Positions 31,540-44,279 of a stretch of DNA of 64,000 nucleotides are shown here, piece by piece (the stretch's first letter is position 1; each line of letters starts with the position of its first letter). Location: assembly GCA_037951105.1 (NCBI GenBank), contig JBAMJV010002957.1, positions 1-64,000 of the forward strand, given 5' to 3'. Made by a program: the position numbers and the translations under genes. Source of the stretch: Echinarachnius parma (taxonomy: Eukaryota; Echinodermata; Echinoidea; Clypeasteroida; Echinarachniidae). The notes below the pieces were generated by a model. That model saw only the letters and a program-made list of their open reading frames with translations. It searched no databases and was not told the DNA's origin.

Positions 31540-31732
31540 GAGCCGACTCGACCCGATCCGACTGGTTTTCAGCCTGATTAACTCAGTATGCGCTGCCTCA
31601 GGACTCCGGTTTTTCCAGTCAAGTGCCAGTCGGAGGTCATTCGAGGCCGATTCAACATATTGGATCGGCTCCGACTGAGCGAAACTGACTCTAGCCTGAC
31701 TGAAAACCAGTCGGATCGGGTCGAGTCGGCTC
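31540..31732. mobile_element. GC-rich fold-back with perfect 33-bp arms
   Basis: GAGCCGACTCGACCCGATCC and GACTGGTTTTCAG at 31540-31572 are repeated exactly in reverse complement at 31700-31732. The interior has further CCAGTC/GACTGG motifs. The perfect arms in otherwise diverged surroundings suggest recent insertion or gene conversion. The minus-strand open frame here just translates the fold-back. Confidence 0.8.
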
Positions 31733-31934
31733 ATGGTTTTGGAGGTTGTTTATTAGTTTAGCAAAAGTTTATTATAACCACTTGCCCAATGACTTTATAC
31801 TGTATTCTTTATTCATATTAGGAATGTGATTATATATACATAACATAACAAACTCATAAATGAACACAATACAATTAATCATAATATAGTAGATACTTGG
31901 CTTCCATTCCAGTGTATATAGATAAATGTCAAAA

Positions 31935-32525
31935 TTAAAGGAATAGTTCGGCTTCGGTTTAGAGGGCGCTGTGTGAAATAATGTTTGTGTGAGGTAATGA
32001 ACAATATAATGTGTAACATTTTAAAGACGGAATCAACTTTATTTACTCCAAATCGGTTTAGCTCTGAAATATCCATAGATATATCTGAACAGAATAAATG
32101 TTGGGGACAAATTTGTATTCAATAATTAATCCCGTTCCCTTCTAGATGTTGATATCCCCATAGAGTTAGAACAGGGACCACCAGGTTCCCGTAGGCATGA
32201 GGTCAAGAAAATATTGTTAAATTCTTCACTTTTTGAATATATTATAGCAACATGGTTTTAACGTTGAATCATTATTTTAATCAAACATCATTATGCACAT
32301 TTTAAATTTAAAAATGTTGAAACTTGAGGCGTTTGGAGGGCGCCCTCTTGTGTTAACGGCTGATTTTCGAATTAAAACAGCCCTTTAACTTAACCCTTTA
32401 TTTGTTTTACTGTATTTAAGCATCATTGAATTATAAATGTTAATTTTGTAATAATTTACAAGTTTAAGTTACTAAAATTTAGTTTGACCAAGATTGTACT
32501 ATCTATTTAGGCTCTACTATGTTAA
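31935..32525. mobile_element. TTAA MITE family A copy
   Basis: Begins TTAAAGGAATAGTTCGG, carries AGAGGGCGCTGTGTG, CAAATCGGTTTAGCTCTGAA and GGGCGCCCTCTTGTGTTAAC, and ends near GTTAAA at 32522. The right terminus is decayed. Confidence 0.7.
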
Positions 32526-33060
32526 ATTGGCACTCAGAAGCTAAAACATCTGGGGTACGGGAAACCTTACGTTATACGCCATGTTGTTTTATAATTATAA
32601 GCTTACGATTTTGAAGTGTAAAACGATAACGACATACTTATTTTGATAAATTATCTCGAAACTAATTAGGAAAGAACAAGCCGAAGAGGTCAATTGTACA
32701 CATTATACTGCGCTATGTACGTGCTTGTTCAGTTGGTAGAGAATTAGGTAAACAATTGGAAGAGAAGATAAATATCTTAGCAGAATTTTAAATGCCTTTC
32801 TATGTATGCCTAAGTAATACCAAACGATGTGATAATAGGCTTCAAATGGAAATATCTTATATATATATATATTTCTATATAAGATATACCTCGCCTACCT
32901 AGCATATGCACATAGCCATGGTTACCATGGTGACAGGATAAACCCAGCTTTGTGGGTTTTCATCATAATCATGGTAAATATATAGTTGTCGTCTTCATGC
33001 GTGTACATGTATAGTGGCAGTCTAGTGGCGTGGCTGCACCAGTTATGTGTGTGTGTGTTT
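32526..33060. other. Intergenic DNA with one AT palindrome
   Basis: The only structure seen is the near-perfect AT palindrome TATCTTATATATATATATAT / TTTCTATATAAGATA at 32851-32886. No gene recognised. Confidence 0.4.
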
Positions 33061-33126
33061 GGGGGGGGGGGGGGGGGGGGTGAGGGTTAGAGTTTAGAGG
33101 CACGAACCCCCCCCCCCCCCCCCCCC
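33061..33126. repeat. Poly(G) and poly(C) tracts able to pair
   Basis: About 20 G (33061-33080) and, 25 bp later, about 19 C (33108-33126) form a potential all-GC stem around the loop GAGGGTTAGAGTTTAGAGGC. The minus-strand open frame across it is low-complexity. Confidence 0.85.
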
Positions 33127-33237
33127 AAGAAAATATGATAAATATATACACACAATGTGCCCCAAAAGTCATTTCACAAGGTTTTTGAATTAAGCTTATC
33201 AAGTTGGACTACATTTGAAAACATATTCATAAGCACA

Positions 33238-33448
33238 ATTGCATGGAATTTTCACATATTAATCTTTCACTCGTCATTATGAATTGTCAACTGAGTGATG
33301 TGTGAAAATTACATGTATTACACGATTGTCATACGACCGAGTAGTGAGCGAAAATGTAAGGTAAATTGACATAAATATACACATTTCTCAACCCTATACA
33401 GTTGTTGCACCTGTCAACAGATTACTAGAAGTTACTAGATCCATTTAA
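33238..33448. mobile_element. TTAA MITE family B, partial
   Basis: Degenerate copy with GGAATTTTCACATATTAATC, GTGTGAAAATTACATG, and the terminus GTTACTAGATCCATTTAA. Confidence 0.6.
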
Positions 33449-34429
33449 TCTTACTGCTACAATGTTACACAGGCGTAATATATTACTAGTATACTATAGG
33501 CTACACCATGCCTCTTCTCCCCATCACACCTAGAGATATCTTAACAAAAAGTATAATTGGTAAAAAAAAATCACTTGATATTGTTTTGGCGAAAAGGGTC
33601 AGATTTTGGGAAAATTAGCTCAATTGTGGGCAAATTCAACTCATTTTTTTAAAAGATATAAAAAGGTTGTTTTTTGGGAAACGACCTTTATGCCTTAGAT
33701 CAAAATATTAATACGCTGATGGGTATTTAATATTTATACGACCCATGTCTATAGCCATCTTTCTATTGTAATTATACATTGTATAGGAAATAATAAGATT
33801 GTACATTACTGTCAATTTCTAACAAAATATTAATTTATCACAATTTAGTATCAATAGCAAGAGAAAGCTGAAAAACGATATACACTTTGGTCATCTACCG
33901 GAAATTAATATCGTGGTGATTTATCTAATTTGTTATACTTCACTCCGACCATGGATAGTCTACTAGTACTATCCATGGAGCGACCGAGAGTACGGGTTTA
34001 TGGCTATATTGACTATATAATTGTCATCAACATATTATTCACTCGATGCATCATAATCACATTTTGAAAAGTGTGAAATTATTATGTAGTTTATCACTGT
34101 CATTATATAATGTATTGCCGAACAGCAATCATCATAACTCGCAGCGCATGATTAGGACATTACCATTACGAGTGAATAAAGTGATATATCTTTTGTCATC
34201 GTTCGTGCATCACAAAAGATAATGGTAAATAGCTTCTGCGGTCCTTGCATGTATTTAGGTGAAGGATATTTATGATGCCCCTGATAGTCATTGATGTTGA
34301 TGATCAGTTATATTGCTCCAGGCAATGTACTGCATGCCATTATGAAAGAGGATAACGAATAAGTGTAAGTACATGTAATGTATGTCAATAATCTAAAAAA
34401 AACTCATCACTATTAACTATTCAATGTGT
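33449..34429. other. Unannotated intergenic DNA
   Basis: No gene or element boundary supported. A short inverted repeat around ACCATGGATAGTCTACTAGT / ACTATCCATGG at 33950-33978 is the only structure noted. Confidence 0.35.
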
Positions 34430-34948
34430 TTAAAGGAATAGTACAGTTTTGGTGGTTTAGATGGCGCTTCAAGAAATAAACCATTTGTGAGGTGATAGAA
34501 AACTAAGTGTAGTCTTTGGAAACCATGTGATTTTAAAGATAAAACAAAATTTATTCCATCAAAATCGGTTGAAAAGGAGCTAAAATATCATCAGATTGGA
34601 ATCCGATTAGGAGGAAACAACTTGATAATGCCTATACTTTTTGTTATATATACCAAAGAGGTTTTGGAACAGCTTTTAATGATCTCTCTATTGAATCATT
34701 ATTTTAACAAAAAAAATCACGTTCCAAATTTTGTAATACAAAATGGTTGAAACCAATATGTTTTAAGAGAGCGCCCTTTTGTGTTTTAACTGCACCTTGC
34801 TGAATGATAACATCATTTAAACTAATTAGCCGTTTGTAAGTTTGTCTACCTTTCGGGCATGGTGAAATGATAACTAATAGTTTTTAATGTTTGGCGCAAG
34901 TTTTTGTTACTAGCATTCAGTTTGACCATAACTGTACTTTCCCTTTAA
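34430..34948. mobile_element. TTAA MITE family A copy
   Basis: TTAA at 34430-34433 and 34945-34948; ends TTAAAGGAATAGTACAG and CTGTACTTTCCCTTTAA; interior TCAAAATCGGTTGAAAAG and GAGAGCGCCCTTTTGTG. Confidence 0.82.
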
Positions 34949-35423
34949 TACCAGGGTTTCAATGGACATTATACATCAATTTAGTTATGGTACCATTTCT
35001 CTGATACTGTACCAGTTGATTCATTTTCGGGGTGGGGTGGGGGCGGGGGGGGGGGGGGTTGTCACACACACATGCATGCATGCATGACCCTTGTGCGACC
35101 CTGTGGGGTGGGGGAGGGAAGGGGAAATGGTCATGGGCCCCCTTAGAAATTATTATACGAGAGGCAACACAAAAAACAAAAGAGATTGAGTACCATAAGT
35201 AGAGGTACCATTATATCAAATAAAGAACATGATAGTAAACATGATAGAAACAAGTATATGCCGAATAAGAAGGATGCTCCTCTACCCAAATGAGCAAACA
35301 CATGTTACATGTCAAGTCATGTTAGGTATTGAATGGATTTTATATAATGTTGACATCCCTTGAATATTGCGCATGACGGTTTACGAAAAAACATGTTGAT
35401 GGATTTTGATTTTGAAAAAAACA
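34949..35423. other. Non-coding DNA with a G-run
   Basis: Contains an interrupted G-run at 35030-35058, an (ATGC)n patch, CATGCATGCATGCATG, at 35069-35085, and another G-rich stretch near 35105. No gene recognised. Confidence 0.4.
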
Positions 35424-35915
35424 TTAAAGGCCAATTCCAGTTTTGGGAAAGTAGCCGAATACATCTATATTGATCAATATTATTGAATACGTATTTAAAT
35501 AGGGCTTGTGTGGTAAAATCCGGACCTAAGAAGAATCGTTAAATACAGAAATATCGGAAGAAATCCAATACCCGCCTGTTAAATTTATAAATCCACCGCC
35601 CGTTCGTACCCGTCCGCGCCGCTAGCGCTGGGCTGGGGATATCGACAAGCCGGCATACGGCCCGTATATTAGAAAGCACATGTGCACAACGTGGTTTTTT
35701 GCACGTAGCGTATGCGCGATTCCGCGTTGGCGATATCAATGGTACAGTAGATCACTTTATAATTTTGCAAATATATCAATTAGCAGGCGGTTTCTTGGCC
35801 AAATTTGTTTAATCCCATATTAGTAAAATTATATTCTTTCGCATGGTTGGTAATAAGAGCGTACATTTCATTTTTAGGGGGTGGGGCGTTTCCCACTACT
35901 GTCATTCACCTTTAA
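35424..35915. mobile_element. TTAA MITE family D, copy 1
   Basis: TTAA at 35424-35427 and 35912-35915; left end TTAAAGGCCAATTCCAG, right end CACTACTGTCATTCACCTTTAA. Shares more than half its length with 59631-60015, including AAGTAGCCGAATACATCTAT and CAGGCGGTTTCTTGGC. It carries an extra GC-rich internal segment (35570-35720) that the second copy lacks in part. Confidence 0.8.
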
Positions 35916-36029
35916 GAAAGATGAAAACATCCGTATACGGAGTGCAATGATGAGGCAAGCTAGGGGCGTTTACATTTCTTGACAATCTCTCTAGTATCAT
36001 TATCAATAAATACTTAGCTTCACAATTTT

Positions 36030-36205
36030 GATAATATACAAAGTTGAAACTTTCAGTTGTCTGAAGGGCGCCTCTTTCGTTAACGGCTGCTGTTTGAATG
36101 ATAACAACCTTCTCGCTTAGCCTGGTTTAATTAATAATATTAGTTTTAATGATAACTTACAAGTCTTTAGTAACTAAAATTCTGTTTGATGAGAAGTGTA
36201 AATCA
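36030..36205. mobile_element. TTAA MITE family A, 3' fragment
   Basis: Holds the family-A 3' blocks GGGCGCCTCTTTCGTTAACG, GCTGCTGTTTGAATGATAAC and GTAACTAAAATTCTGTTTGA without clear termini. Confidence 0.6.
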
Positions 36206-36412
36206 TATTATATCTTTAACTGCGCAAAATATCAAAATATGTTTACCGTTTTGTCTATAATCATAATGCCGGAATGCATTAGATAATTTGTAATCATATG
36301 TAAAAGGTCACATTAATTTAGCAACATGTTATTGACAATATTATCCACATTCGTTTCTAATCCTATGTAAGGGCAAATGCATTCGAACTAACAATGCTTC
36401 AGATGATCAGTG

Positions 36413-36810
36413 TTAAAGGGATCTAGTAACTTTGTTGACATGTGCAAAAAGTGATGAATGGTTGATGCAATGTATATTTTTGTTATCTCATATGTCCACA
36501 GGGTATTGTGTGAAAATTTCAAGTCAAATGGACATTGCATGGCCAAGTAATGAGCGAAAATGCAAAGTGATATTCGGGTGATATTCACTAACTCACTGAT
36601 CTCACTTTGTACACGATAAGAAAAACTCTCCCGGAGTTTTTCTTATCTGAATACTTCGATCGTACATATCTTTGTAACGAAAGGGAAATTTGAAAAACCG
36701 AAACCTGTCCCATGATTTTATTGTTAATACGAATACAACAAGGTATGAGGGAACCGCTAGAATAAAAATGTTATTTTGAGGATTTGGACAATGTTACTAA
36801 GTCCCTTTAA
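36413..36810. mobile_element. TTAA MITE family B, complete copy
   Basis: TTAA at 36413-36416 and 36807-36810; ends TTAAAGGGATCTAGTAAC and GTTACTAAGTCCCTTTAA. Centre carries the perfect hairpin GATAAGAAAAACTC…GAGTTTTTCTTATC at 36617-36648. Nearly identical to 47238-47626. Confidence 0.9.
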
Positions 36811-37033
36811 AGCAGCTAATGTAGAATATTGAGGGTTTTATGACTATACATTGTCATAATCTAGCATTTTACAGCACATACACGGTCATATTATTAGCTT
36901 GTATACTATTTTATGATGTGTAAAGAAAAACAAAGTAGTACAACGTATACATGCACACATTTGTACGCTGTCCAATTTAATGTTCCGTACATAATGTATG
37001 TACACGATTTTAGGACGGACAAATTTCACATCG

Positions 37034-37361
37034 TTAAAGGGGTAGTTCACTTTTTATATAGAGGGCGCTGCAAGAAATATTTTTTTGGTGAGATAATGAA
37101 AAGCTGAGTGTAAAATTTGAAAGAGCATACAACTTTAATGACAGAATAAACTTTCTTTGATCAAAATCGGTTCAGAAACGGATGAAATATCAATAAATAT
37201 ATTCGATCGGAATAAATCTGGGGCCCATATTTTGTCGATGATTTAAAAAAAAATTAAAAAATGCTTACACTTTTTCAATTAAATTGTGTATATATTTAAA
37301 TAGTTGTTTTTGGTTTTTGTTACTAAAGCTCAGCCATACCAAGACAATACTACCCCTTTAA
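37034..37361. mobile_element. TTAA MITE family A, short copy
   Basis: 328 bp with TTAA at 37034-37037 and 37358-37361; ends TTAAAGGGGTAGTTCAC and AATACTACCCCTTTAA. Lacks the GCGCCCTC…AACGGC block found in longer copies, so it is an internal-deletion derivative. Confidence 0.85.
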
Positions 37362-37917
37362 ACGCTATAATATTCAATAACAATATTTTTCTCTGAAGTT
37401 TCAAATTTCAAAGCAAATTTGTTCCAATACTAGACTTTGGAAATGTATACGGCTTGCCACAAACTAATCTCATCTTTGGAAAACTAATAGAATTTGAGAA
37501 TGATGATATATAATTTTGTTTTCATTCGAAACATGATACCCAACTTCACATAGCTTCATGTATTAGCCTCGTGGGCTTTATACCAATTTTGTTTTTATAG
37601 TGGCATCTTACAAATCTCTTTCACCTTGATATTTATAACAAACAAGGAAAATAAACGTGATAGATGAAATGAATCAAACAAGTTTCTAATATTAGCATCT
37701 CGAGTGTCGTAAGCTCGACCGTGAAGTGCTACTCTATAGCACAAGAGGTTCGTGAAAAGGTTAAGTAGATACAAACACATCGTACCGATATTGTTTTACA
37801 AAGATTGATATTACGCGATAGCGCTGGGAACGCTACGAAAAAAACAATCAGAAAATTCTGGCTATTACGTCTTTTCATGTCCATAAATATTTATAAGATA
37901 ATAAGAATCGAGCGAAC
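37362..37917. other. Unannotated intergenic DNA
   Basis: No gene, RNA or repeat recognised. Confidence 0.4.
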
Positions 37918-38292
37918 TTAAAGGGACCGAGTAACATTGTTGACTCGTGCACAAAGTGGTATATGGTTCATGTGTAGTTTTGTGATCTGATATGTCCACT
38001 GCATGCTGAGTGATATGCGACAATTATTATATGGTAAAAGTGTTTTGTTTACTAACTCACTACACTTACTTCGTACACAATTATAAGTATCAAGTAGGTA
38101 ATTGAATATCCGAACACTTGACAAATAAAAAAACAAAACATGTAATAGATATCTTCATAACAAAAGAGAAATTCAGAAAACCTAAACCTGTTCGAACATA
38201 TTACTGGTAATGCGATGAAAATGATGTATAGGAGAACCGCTAAATTTCTAGGTAAGTTTAGTGGATCTTGACAATATTACAAGATCCCTTTA
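37918..38292. mobile_element. TTAA MITE family B copy
   Basis: TTAA at 37918-37921 and 38289-38292; ends TTAAAGGGACCGAGTAAC and TTACAAGATCCCTTTAA; interior GTGCACAAAGTGGTATATGG and GATATGTCCACTGCATGC. Confidence 0.85.
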
Positions 38293-38749
38293 AATAATAG
38301 AATCTTCACTAGCTTCATTATAGGTCACACTAGATATAAAAACAGCTATTTGCATTAAACGCGAGAAAAACACGAAAGAAACTAGTTTGATTTCGAAGAT
38401 TGCAATGAAATAATCAAAATGGAGCAAAAAACAGTTATCATCGTACGCATCAAGGTCAAACATATTTTTAGCGGTGCATTACATTCATAGAGAAAGTAAC
38501 CATAACAAGGAGAAATTCGGCAATAATTAGGAATTTTATGCCATCTTGTCTTTTGTTGCAATCATTCCTATATGCATCTAATACAAATTGAGCTAATTAA
38601 ATGCAGAAAGATAAGATGTAAACTGTGATACAAATCATACTATCTACCTCAAATATTAAAATTGTCAGATTTTGAAACGTCAACGTTGTGGAGAGTCTTC
38701 TATAAAACTACAATACAATTGTTGAATTAATATACAAACCGTTCCCATT

Positions 38750-39122
38750 TTAAAGGGACTTAGTAACATTGTCCAAATCCTCATAATCTAATTGGAATTA
38801 TAGTAGTTCCCTCACACGTTGTTGTATTCGTATGGGACAGGTTTCGGTTTATCGAATTTCCGTATCGTTAAATTTTTTTTTTTACGATTGAAGTGTTCAG
38901 ATGTTAAATTATCCACTGGATCGTCGAAACCGTGTACAAAGTCAGTGCAATGAGTCAGTGATTATCACTTTCCATCTTTGCTCATTACTCTGCCATATAA
39001 CGTCCATTTAATTTGAAATTTTCACACAATATCCAGTGGACATATCAGATATCAACAATATATATTGTATCAACCATTCATCACTTTTTGCACATGTCAA
39101 CAAAGTTACTAGATCCCTTTAA
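38750..39122. mobile_element. TTAA MITE family B copy (inverse orientation)
   Basis: TTAA at 38750-38753 and 39119-39122; ends TTAAAGGGACTTAGTAAC and GTTACTAGATCCCTTTAA. Internal order is reversed relative to the copies at 36413 and 37918, so it is inserted in the opposite orientation. Confidence 0.88.
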
Positions 39123-40113
39123 GGCGAATAGTGATGTTTATGTGTTTTTACAGCAAACCATATTACTTAAATTCCCTTCGTGTTCATTTCCTTTGATTAA
39201 TGCATATACGTGTCATGAATTAATGTTTATTATCTTCCTACAAAGTTAAATGATAATATCATAAATTATTACAGTGCAAATATGATTGAGTGAATTTGAT
39301 TGTTTTTTTTTTAACCCGATTTAATTTAATATTATTAATTCTATTTTGTGAATATTCACCATCCACTCGAGCGCTCTGCTTATGAAGTTCGATATGCTGT
39401 ATTGATTTGTTTTGTAATAATATGAGAACAAGTTATGGTCACATTGATAAGGTGTGTTTGTATTGCCTTTCTTATTACATTTTTTCTCATTTAGATGTAT
39501 GTACACAAAGGCTTTCTGCATATTTCATTTGAATTTTTGCAGAAATAAATGCAGAAAATTCAGAAATAAATCTGTTGAAAAATCTGTATGTTTAGCCCGC
39601 AAACATGGTGGCAACATGTATTCGAGCGCTGCATTACCATTATACAATACACGTATACAGTTAGTCCCGATGTACAGCTTTGTCTCTATATATATTCGCG
39701 CCGAGGCTATGCTTCTCCGACTTAAAAAAAACTGTCGCCAAACACATGTAAACAAATCAACAATGCTTTTCAAATCTTCAAAACATGCTCCTAACAATGA
39801 ATGCTTAACTCTTCTTACAATTGAATGCCATAGTGTCACGACATACGCACTGTAAGTTAACAAATCTGCAAAATTTTCGCCAACTCGAACTCGGACCTTA
39901 TATTTTGAAAGTAAAACATTGGGAAATTTGATATTTTATGGCAGTTTCGGTCCAAAATATTGTATATTCGAATGCCGCATTGAACTACACGCACTTTTGT
40001 TTTCTTCTGATAAAAGTTAGTAGTTAGTTCTGATAGTAGCATGATAGTACTGTAGTTAAACTGTTAAATCAACATCTTTGCTGTAGTGCGCTGTCCTCCT
40101 GCTCTCGACTTAC
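39123..40113. other. Intergenic DNA, possible but unsupported open frames
   Basis: Both strands are open for 110-130 codons around 39454-39863. Neither frame shows a recognisable motif, and no consensus splice boundary was identified. The Cys-, Lys- and Tyr-rich composition is what AT-rich DNA gives by chance. Confidence 0.3.
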
Positions 40114-40415
40114 CTCTGTTTTCACCCAAAACCGCCGTCTTTTGATGCATAAGGCTTCTGTTCTTACATCAGTATTCACCCCTTTCCACGGAAGGTTGGC
40201 CATGCAGCATTTATGTGGCTTCTTTCACTCATTCCTAGTTGTTCTTTTCTTATCATTTCTTTCTTCAAACGGAGTAGGAAAGTTGTTAGAGAGTTGTTGA
40301 GCTTTGTCAGTGACAAGTTGACAATGCTTCTTCGAATAGTGGCCAACAGGTATTTCATTTGGATGACATGTAGCCTTGTGAGCTGTCGGTTTATATAAAT
40401 TGTGCATTTTTTTAA
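40114..40415 (-). other. Candidate spliced exon, function unknown
   Basis: On the minus strand a good acceptor (CCTTCCTTTCAG) and a consensus donor (AGAG|GTAAGT) bound 302 bp of more balanced composition than the surroundings. One frame reads HKATCHPNEIPVGHYSKKHC and stops at 40225; another stays open longer. No frame is open from acceptor to donor, so this may be an untranslated or lncRNA exon, a terminal coding segment, or a decayed exon. Confidence 0.3.
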
Positions 40416-43090
40416 CTGAAAGGAAGGCCATAATAGCGAACAAATTGAAACAAGTTGCATATAGTATACACATACAGTCAACGTATTGCTATTCGGTGTC
40501 TTTCCCAATTTTGTGTGTCCTATACATAGTTTGAAAGAGTATATAGGAAGGTCCACAAAGTCCCACATGCGACTGTACGATTAGGGAGTGCCACATTTCC
40601 CCCCTCCTACTACATGTATACTACATGTTAATACAACCTGTCGACACATTTACTTGTACTTTTGTTTCTATTCTTTGTGTGTGTTTTTGTCTTGGGTATA
40701 TTTATAATACCCGAATAGAAGATAACTGAAAGGGAACCATATTTATCGTATTCGCTCTGAATTCGCTCTGAAAACCATGTTGATGATTTGTTACTACGAG
40801 CACAAGACGTGTTTGAAGAGGCTTTGGAATAAAGTCACATAAGCAAAAGAGTTTAAGGAAAGACCTCAAAAGGAGGTGAAAATAATACATGAGAGAATTG
40901 CAAGAAAATAAAAAAGGGAGACAATAACAGAAGACAGAAGTAATCAAATGAAATAACGTAACGGGACAGAAATAAGCAATTGTAACAGTAATGAAATAAA
41001 GTTACAAAGCGAGTTTTAGTGAGATGAACAGGAAGAACACATCTTAAAATTGCTCCTCTCTGTACAATACAAAACATGAGAAAGATTTCAGAGGCAATAC
41101 AGGCACCAAGCCTGTGCTCATTAGTTCTCAATTTAGAAGATAAATCTAACGACAAGAGGACTTCATTGGATGCCAGCAAGTTTATTTAGTCACAATCACT
41201 GAACGAGTGGTTATTCAGTCGCGTACGTAGCGAAGTTTTGTTTTCTGGGGGGGGGGGGGAGGGGGGGGGGGGGATGGGACGTGAATAGTTGGGGCACAAG
41301 CTATGTATTCCTTAATTTTGTGTAGAATTTGTACCCATATGTATGTCATTATGTCATTATATATGTATATATATATACATTTTTAAATAGATTTCTTTTT
41401 GTTGGATGGGGGGGGGGGGGGGGGGGGGGGGGCAGCGGCTGGAGCACCTTTACCACCACATCACATCTAGCAAAATCAGCTAAGCTTGTGCAAAACCCGC
41501 TAAGTTTTGTTTAAGACAGAATAGATCTTTAATGTATTCGGGCAAATAACCTCAGTCCTGGAAAAAAGAAGATGACTGGGCGCCGATTTCGAAATCGAAA
41601 TTGGTACACTGCTTAGTTTCAACTCCGCCAAAAAAAGAAGAATATATTACAATCCGTTAGAATACAGAGAGGTTAGTTATATTTGCACAAGCGTAATTAA
41701 GTTTTTCAAAAGAATTCGTAAATACTAACACTTTTAGTACAATGCTCTTTTGAGAGGAGGTAATCATCGTACCTCCACAATAATAACTTCGCCGGAACGT
41801 ACCTCCCACATCGCCCCCTTTCGGAAAAGGACAAACACTAGACCTTTTTATAGCACGCGCGAAATTAAGTGGAAATTGACGGACCATTAATATAATTTAA
41901 TTTTTGGCCTGAAGCGAACAGAGGGGTTAAGCAAATATTTGGATGACACCTGCACTGAATTATGAATATCATCTTTGTGAATAAGGGACAGGTCTTTAAA
42001 AGGTCGACTCAAAGTCAATAAAGTCGCTACGCGCACCACCAAATGTTTTATAAGTACATACGAGAACAACGTTTGATCACAGCGCATTATTATGTTATAA
42101 TTATTTGTTTGCAATAAAGTTTGCTTCTTTTCATTTTAGCACTCCGATAACAATCTGTACCAAAATATTTATTCAGGGGATCGGTGATCGCGAATGCGTG
42201 AAGTAATGAATAGAATAGACACAACGCGTTGCCTGCGAAACAGCCGTCACGTTCTACATGCTCTGTACATGCACGAATCTTCTCCAACAAAGTAACCCTT
42301 CCTGTACCCGACCAATGCAACCTTGCAGCTAATTGTTAGCGGAGATTGAAATGTTTATTATGTGAAGATTTAAATGAACCATGACGTAAATAACATGAAT
42401 TACTTGCGATTTAGTTCTCCCGATCTTATCAGCTTGCTCAGGTTCATTAGCGACGTTATTACTACTTTAGTTCAAATGTATCTTTACGATCAGATCATGA
42501 ACAAATGTCGTTAAGTTTTTATGAGAACGTTGATTTTCGCAACATGTCTCCAGAACAGAATAATTGTGTGTGAATTATGGAAATGAATAGAATGATCTGT
42601 TTGCAGTTTACAGTTTTAGCGATGGTTTAGAGGGAACATCGCGTTTAACAAGCAAATTAATTTGCAATAATCAACTCTAGCCAGTTATCTTGACTATTCT
42701 GATCTTATTCTTTTTATGAGACTCGTTTCCTTATCTATCACCTCTCTAGAACAGAATAAAGGCGTGTGAAATATAGGTGGGAAAAGAATGATCAGTTTAT
42801 ACAGTTTTAAGAAAAGGTAGTTATCTTTATAAGGACATCGTGTGTAACGTAACATCAGAAGCGCTGAAAGCTTATCAGCTCTACGTTACCATTAACCCTG
42901 TGATCACGGCGAGTATACCGAATGAAATCTGGTAAACCACTTGAGCCAGTTCTGTAGACAATAACGATGTTATTCATGTTGGTAGCTCCTTTCGAATGTA
43001 TCTAACCGTTCATGGTCAGAGATAGAGCAAGTACTGCCCAGTTTTTTAATAAGTATGTTACCCCTTTTCTGACACGATTCCTTTGGCAGA
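40416..43090. other. Intergenic DNA with poly(G) tracts
   Basis: Two long interrupted G-runs lie at 41248-41273 and 41409-41432 and a (TA)n patch at 41358-41378. No gene supported; the minus-strand open frame at 40853-41179 has no recognisable domain. Confidence 0.4.
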
Positions 43091-43258
43091 ATAAACTGCA
43101 TGTGAACATAAAGTGAAATAATGGACATGGTTTGGATGCTCGTCTCACACCGAGAAGACACACCATAATGGCACATCATCACCACGAGTGCTGAGACGCC
43201 GAAAGACACATTAAGCTGCGTCGTGCAAAAGGACATACCGCGATCAAGGTTTAATTGG
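43091..43258 (+). other. Candidate non-coding exon (plus strand)
   Basis: A pyrimidine-rich acceptor (CGATTCCTTTGGCAG) and consensus donor (TTG|GTAAGT) bound 168 bp in which all three plus-strand frames have stops. If transcribed it would be an untranslated or lncRNA exon. The minus strand of the same segment has an open hydrophobic stretch (MSFCTTQLNVSFGVSALVVM), which leaves the strand uncertain. Confidence 0.25.
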
Positions 43259-43325
43259 TAAGTATCACCATGGTAACTGTCCCTTTCTCAATCTATCTTT
43301 CTTAGCCTCATCCCCATTAAACATG

Positions 43326-43700
43326 TTAAAGGGATCTAGTAACATTGTCGAAAACCACACAACTTAATTATACTTAAAACTTTAACATAGTAAGCTAATA
43401 CCTCGTTGTATTCGTATCGCTAATACAAACATGGAACAGGTTTTGGTTTTCAGAATTTCCCCTTCGTTAACAAGGTATTTATGGTTGACGTTTTTGGATT
43501 TGTCACAAAGTCAGTGCAATGAATAAGCGAATGCCACTTTGCATTGTCTCTCATAACTCGGGCATACGTCATTCATTCACCATGTTTACCATGGAATTTT
43601 ACTATTTCACATTCTGTGGGCATATCAGATCGAAGAAATACACATTGTATCAACCATTCCCATTTTGTTTCCACATTTCAAATATAAGGACTTCAACATG
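43326..43700. mobile_element. TTAA MITE family B, diverged copy
   Basis: Starts TTAAAGGGATCTAGTAAC with TTAA at 43326-43329; keeps ATGGAACAGGTTTTGGTTTT and CATTGTATCAACCATTCCCA. The right terminus has decayed. Confidence 0.75.
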
Positions 43701-44026
43701 TTCAAAAAGGAAAGCAAATTAATTGCCTCGTGAAATGAGAGGAGATGGGTAAAAGATGTAGCTAAAGGAAGCCGCCTGTAACTGTCTCAGGTGGTTCAAC
43801 CCATTCCCCCCACTTTCCCTCGTTTTTCCATACGATACTTTCTTCTGCTTTAACATGTTGAAGTAGATAGGAGTTGTTTTTATGTGATGTGTTGGGGGGT
43901 TCAAAACAATCGAAAGCCAAACTAGCTTGAAACTGTTATTTGACTGTGTAAACGGTAACGTTTACACGGTAAATATTTGCCCCCCTCGAGGTAAGTTTAC
44001 CCTCTCGATCGATTTGCTTTGTTCTC

Positions 44027-44257
44027 CTACCGCGATGGGTGCGTGTTTGGTGACGAGGTAGTGTTACTTTTAGTCGGGGGAGATAATTTAAGTTCTTTTA
44101 CTACTACTTCTACTGTCATCTTTATTTGATTTCTTGACGATGTAAGTGTGGACAAACTACAGAGTTCGAGTGGGGATTTTGTGTTGACATCCTCTTTACA
44201 CGAGTAACAATTATCGCCACCATTGTGCGAATCAAAAGGAGGCATGATGGGCTTACG
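44027..44257 (-). CDS. Possible terminal coding exon, polar tail
   Basis: After an acceptor (CTCACCCCAG) the minus strand reads 76 codons to TAG at 44027-44029: RKPIMPPFDSHNGGDNCYSC, a Ser/Thr-rich middle (CSLSTLTSSRNQIKM), and KLSPPTKSNTTSSP near the end. Codon use and the Pro/Ser/Asn-rich makeup look more like a real cytoplasmic tail than random AT-rich sequence. No upstream partner exon was found, so neither gene nor function can be named. Confidence 0.3.
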   Translation of the reverse strand, partial: RKPIMPPFDSHNGGDNCYSCKEDVNTKSPLELCSLSTLTSSRNQIKMTVEVVVKELKLSPPTKSNTTSSPNTHPSR

Positions 44258-44279
44258 CTGGGGTGAGGTTTTACGCAAT

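Noticed and set aside
39454-39863. Overlapping 110-130 codon open frames on both strands
   Set aside because: Opposite-strand openness in the same stretch and no recognisable motif point to chance.
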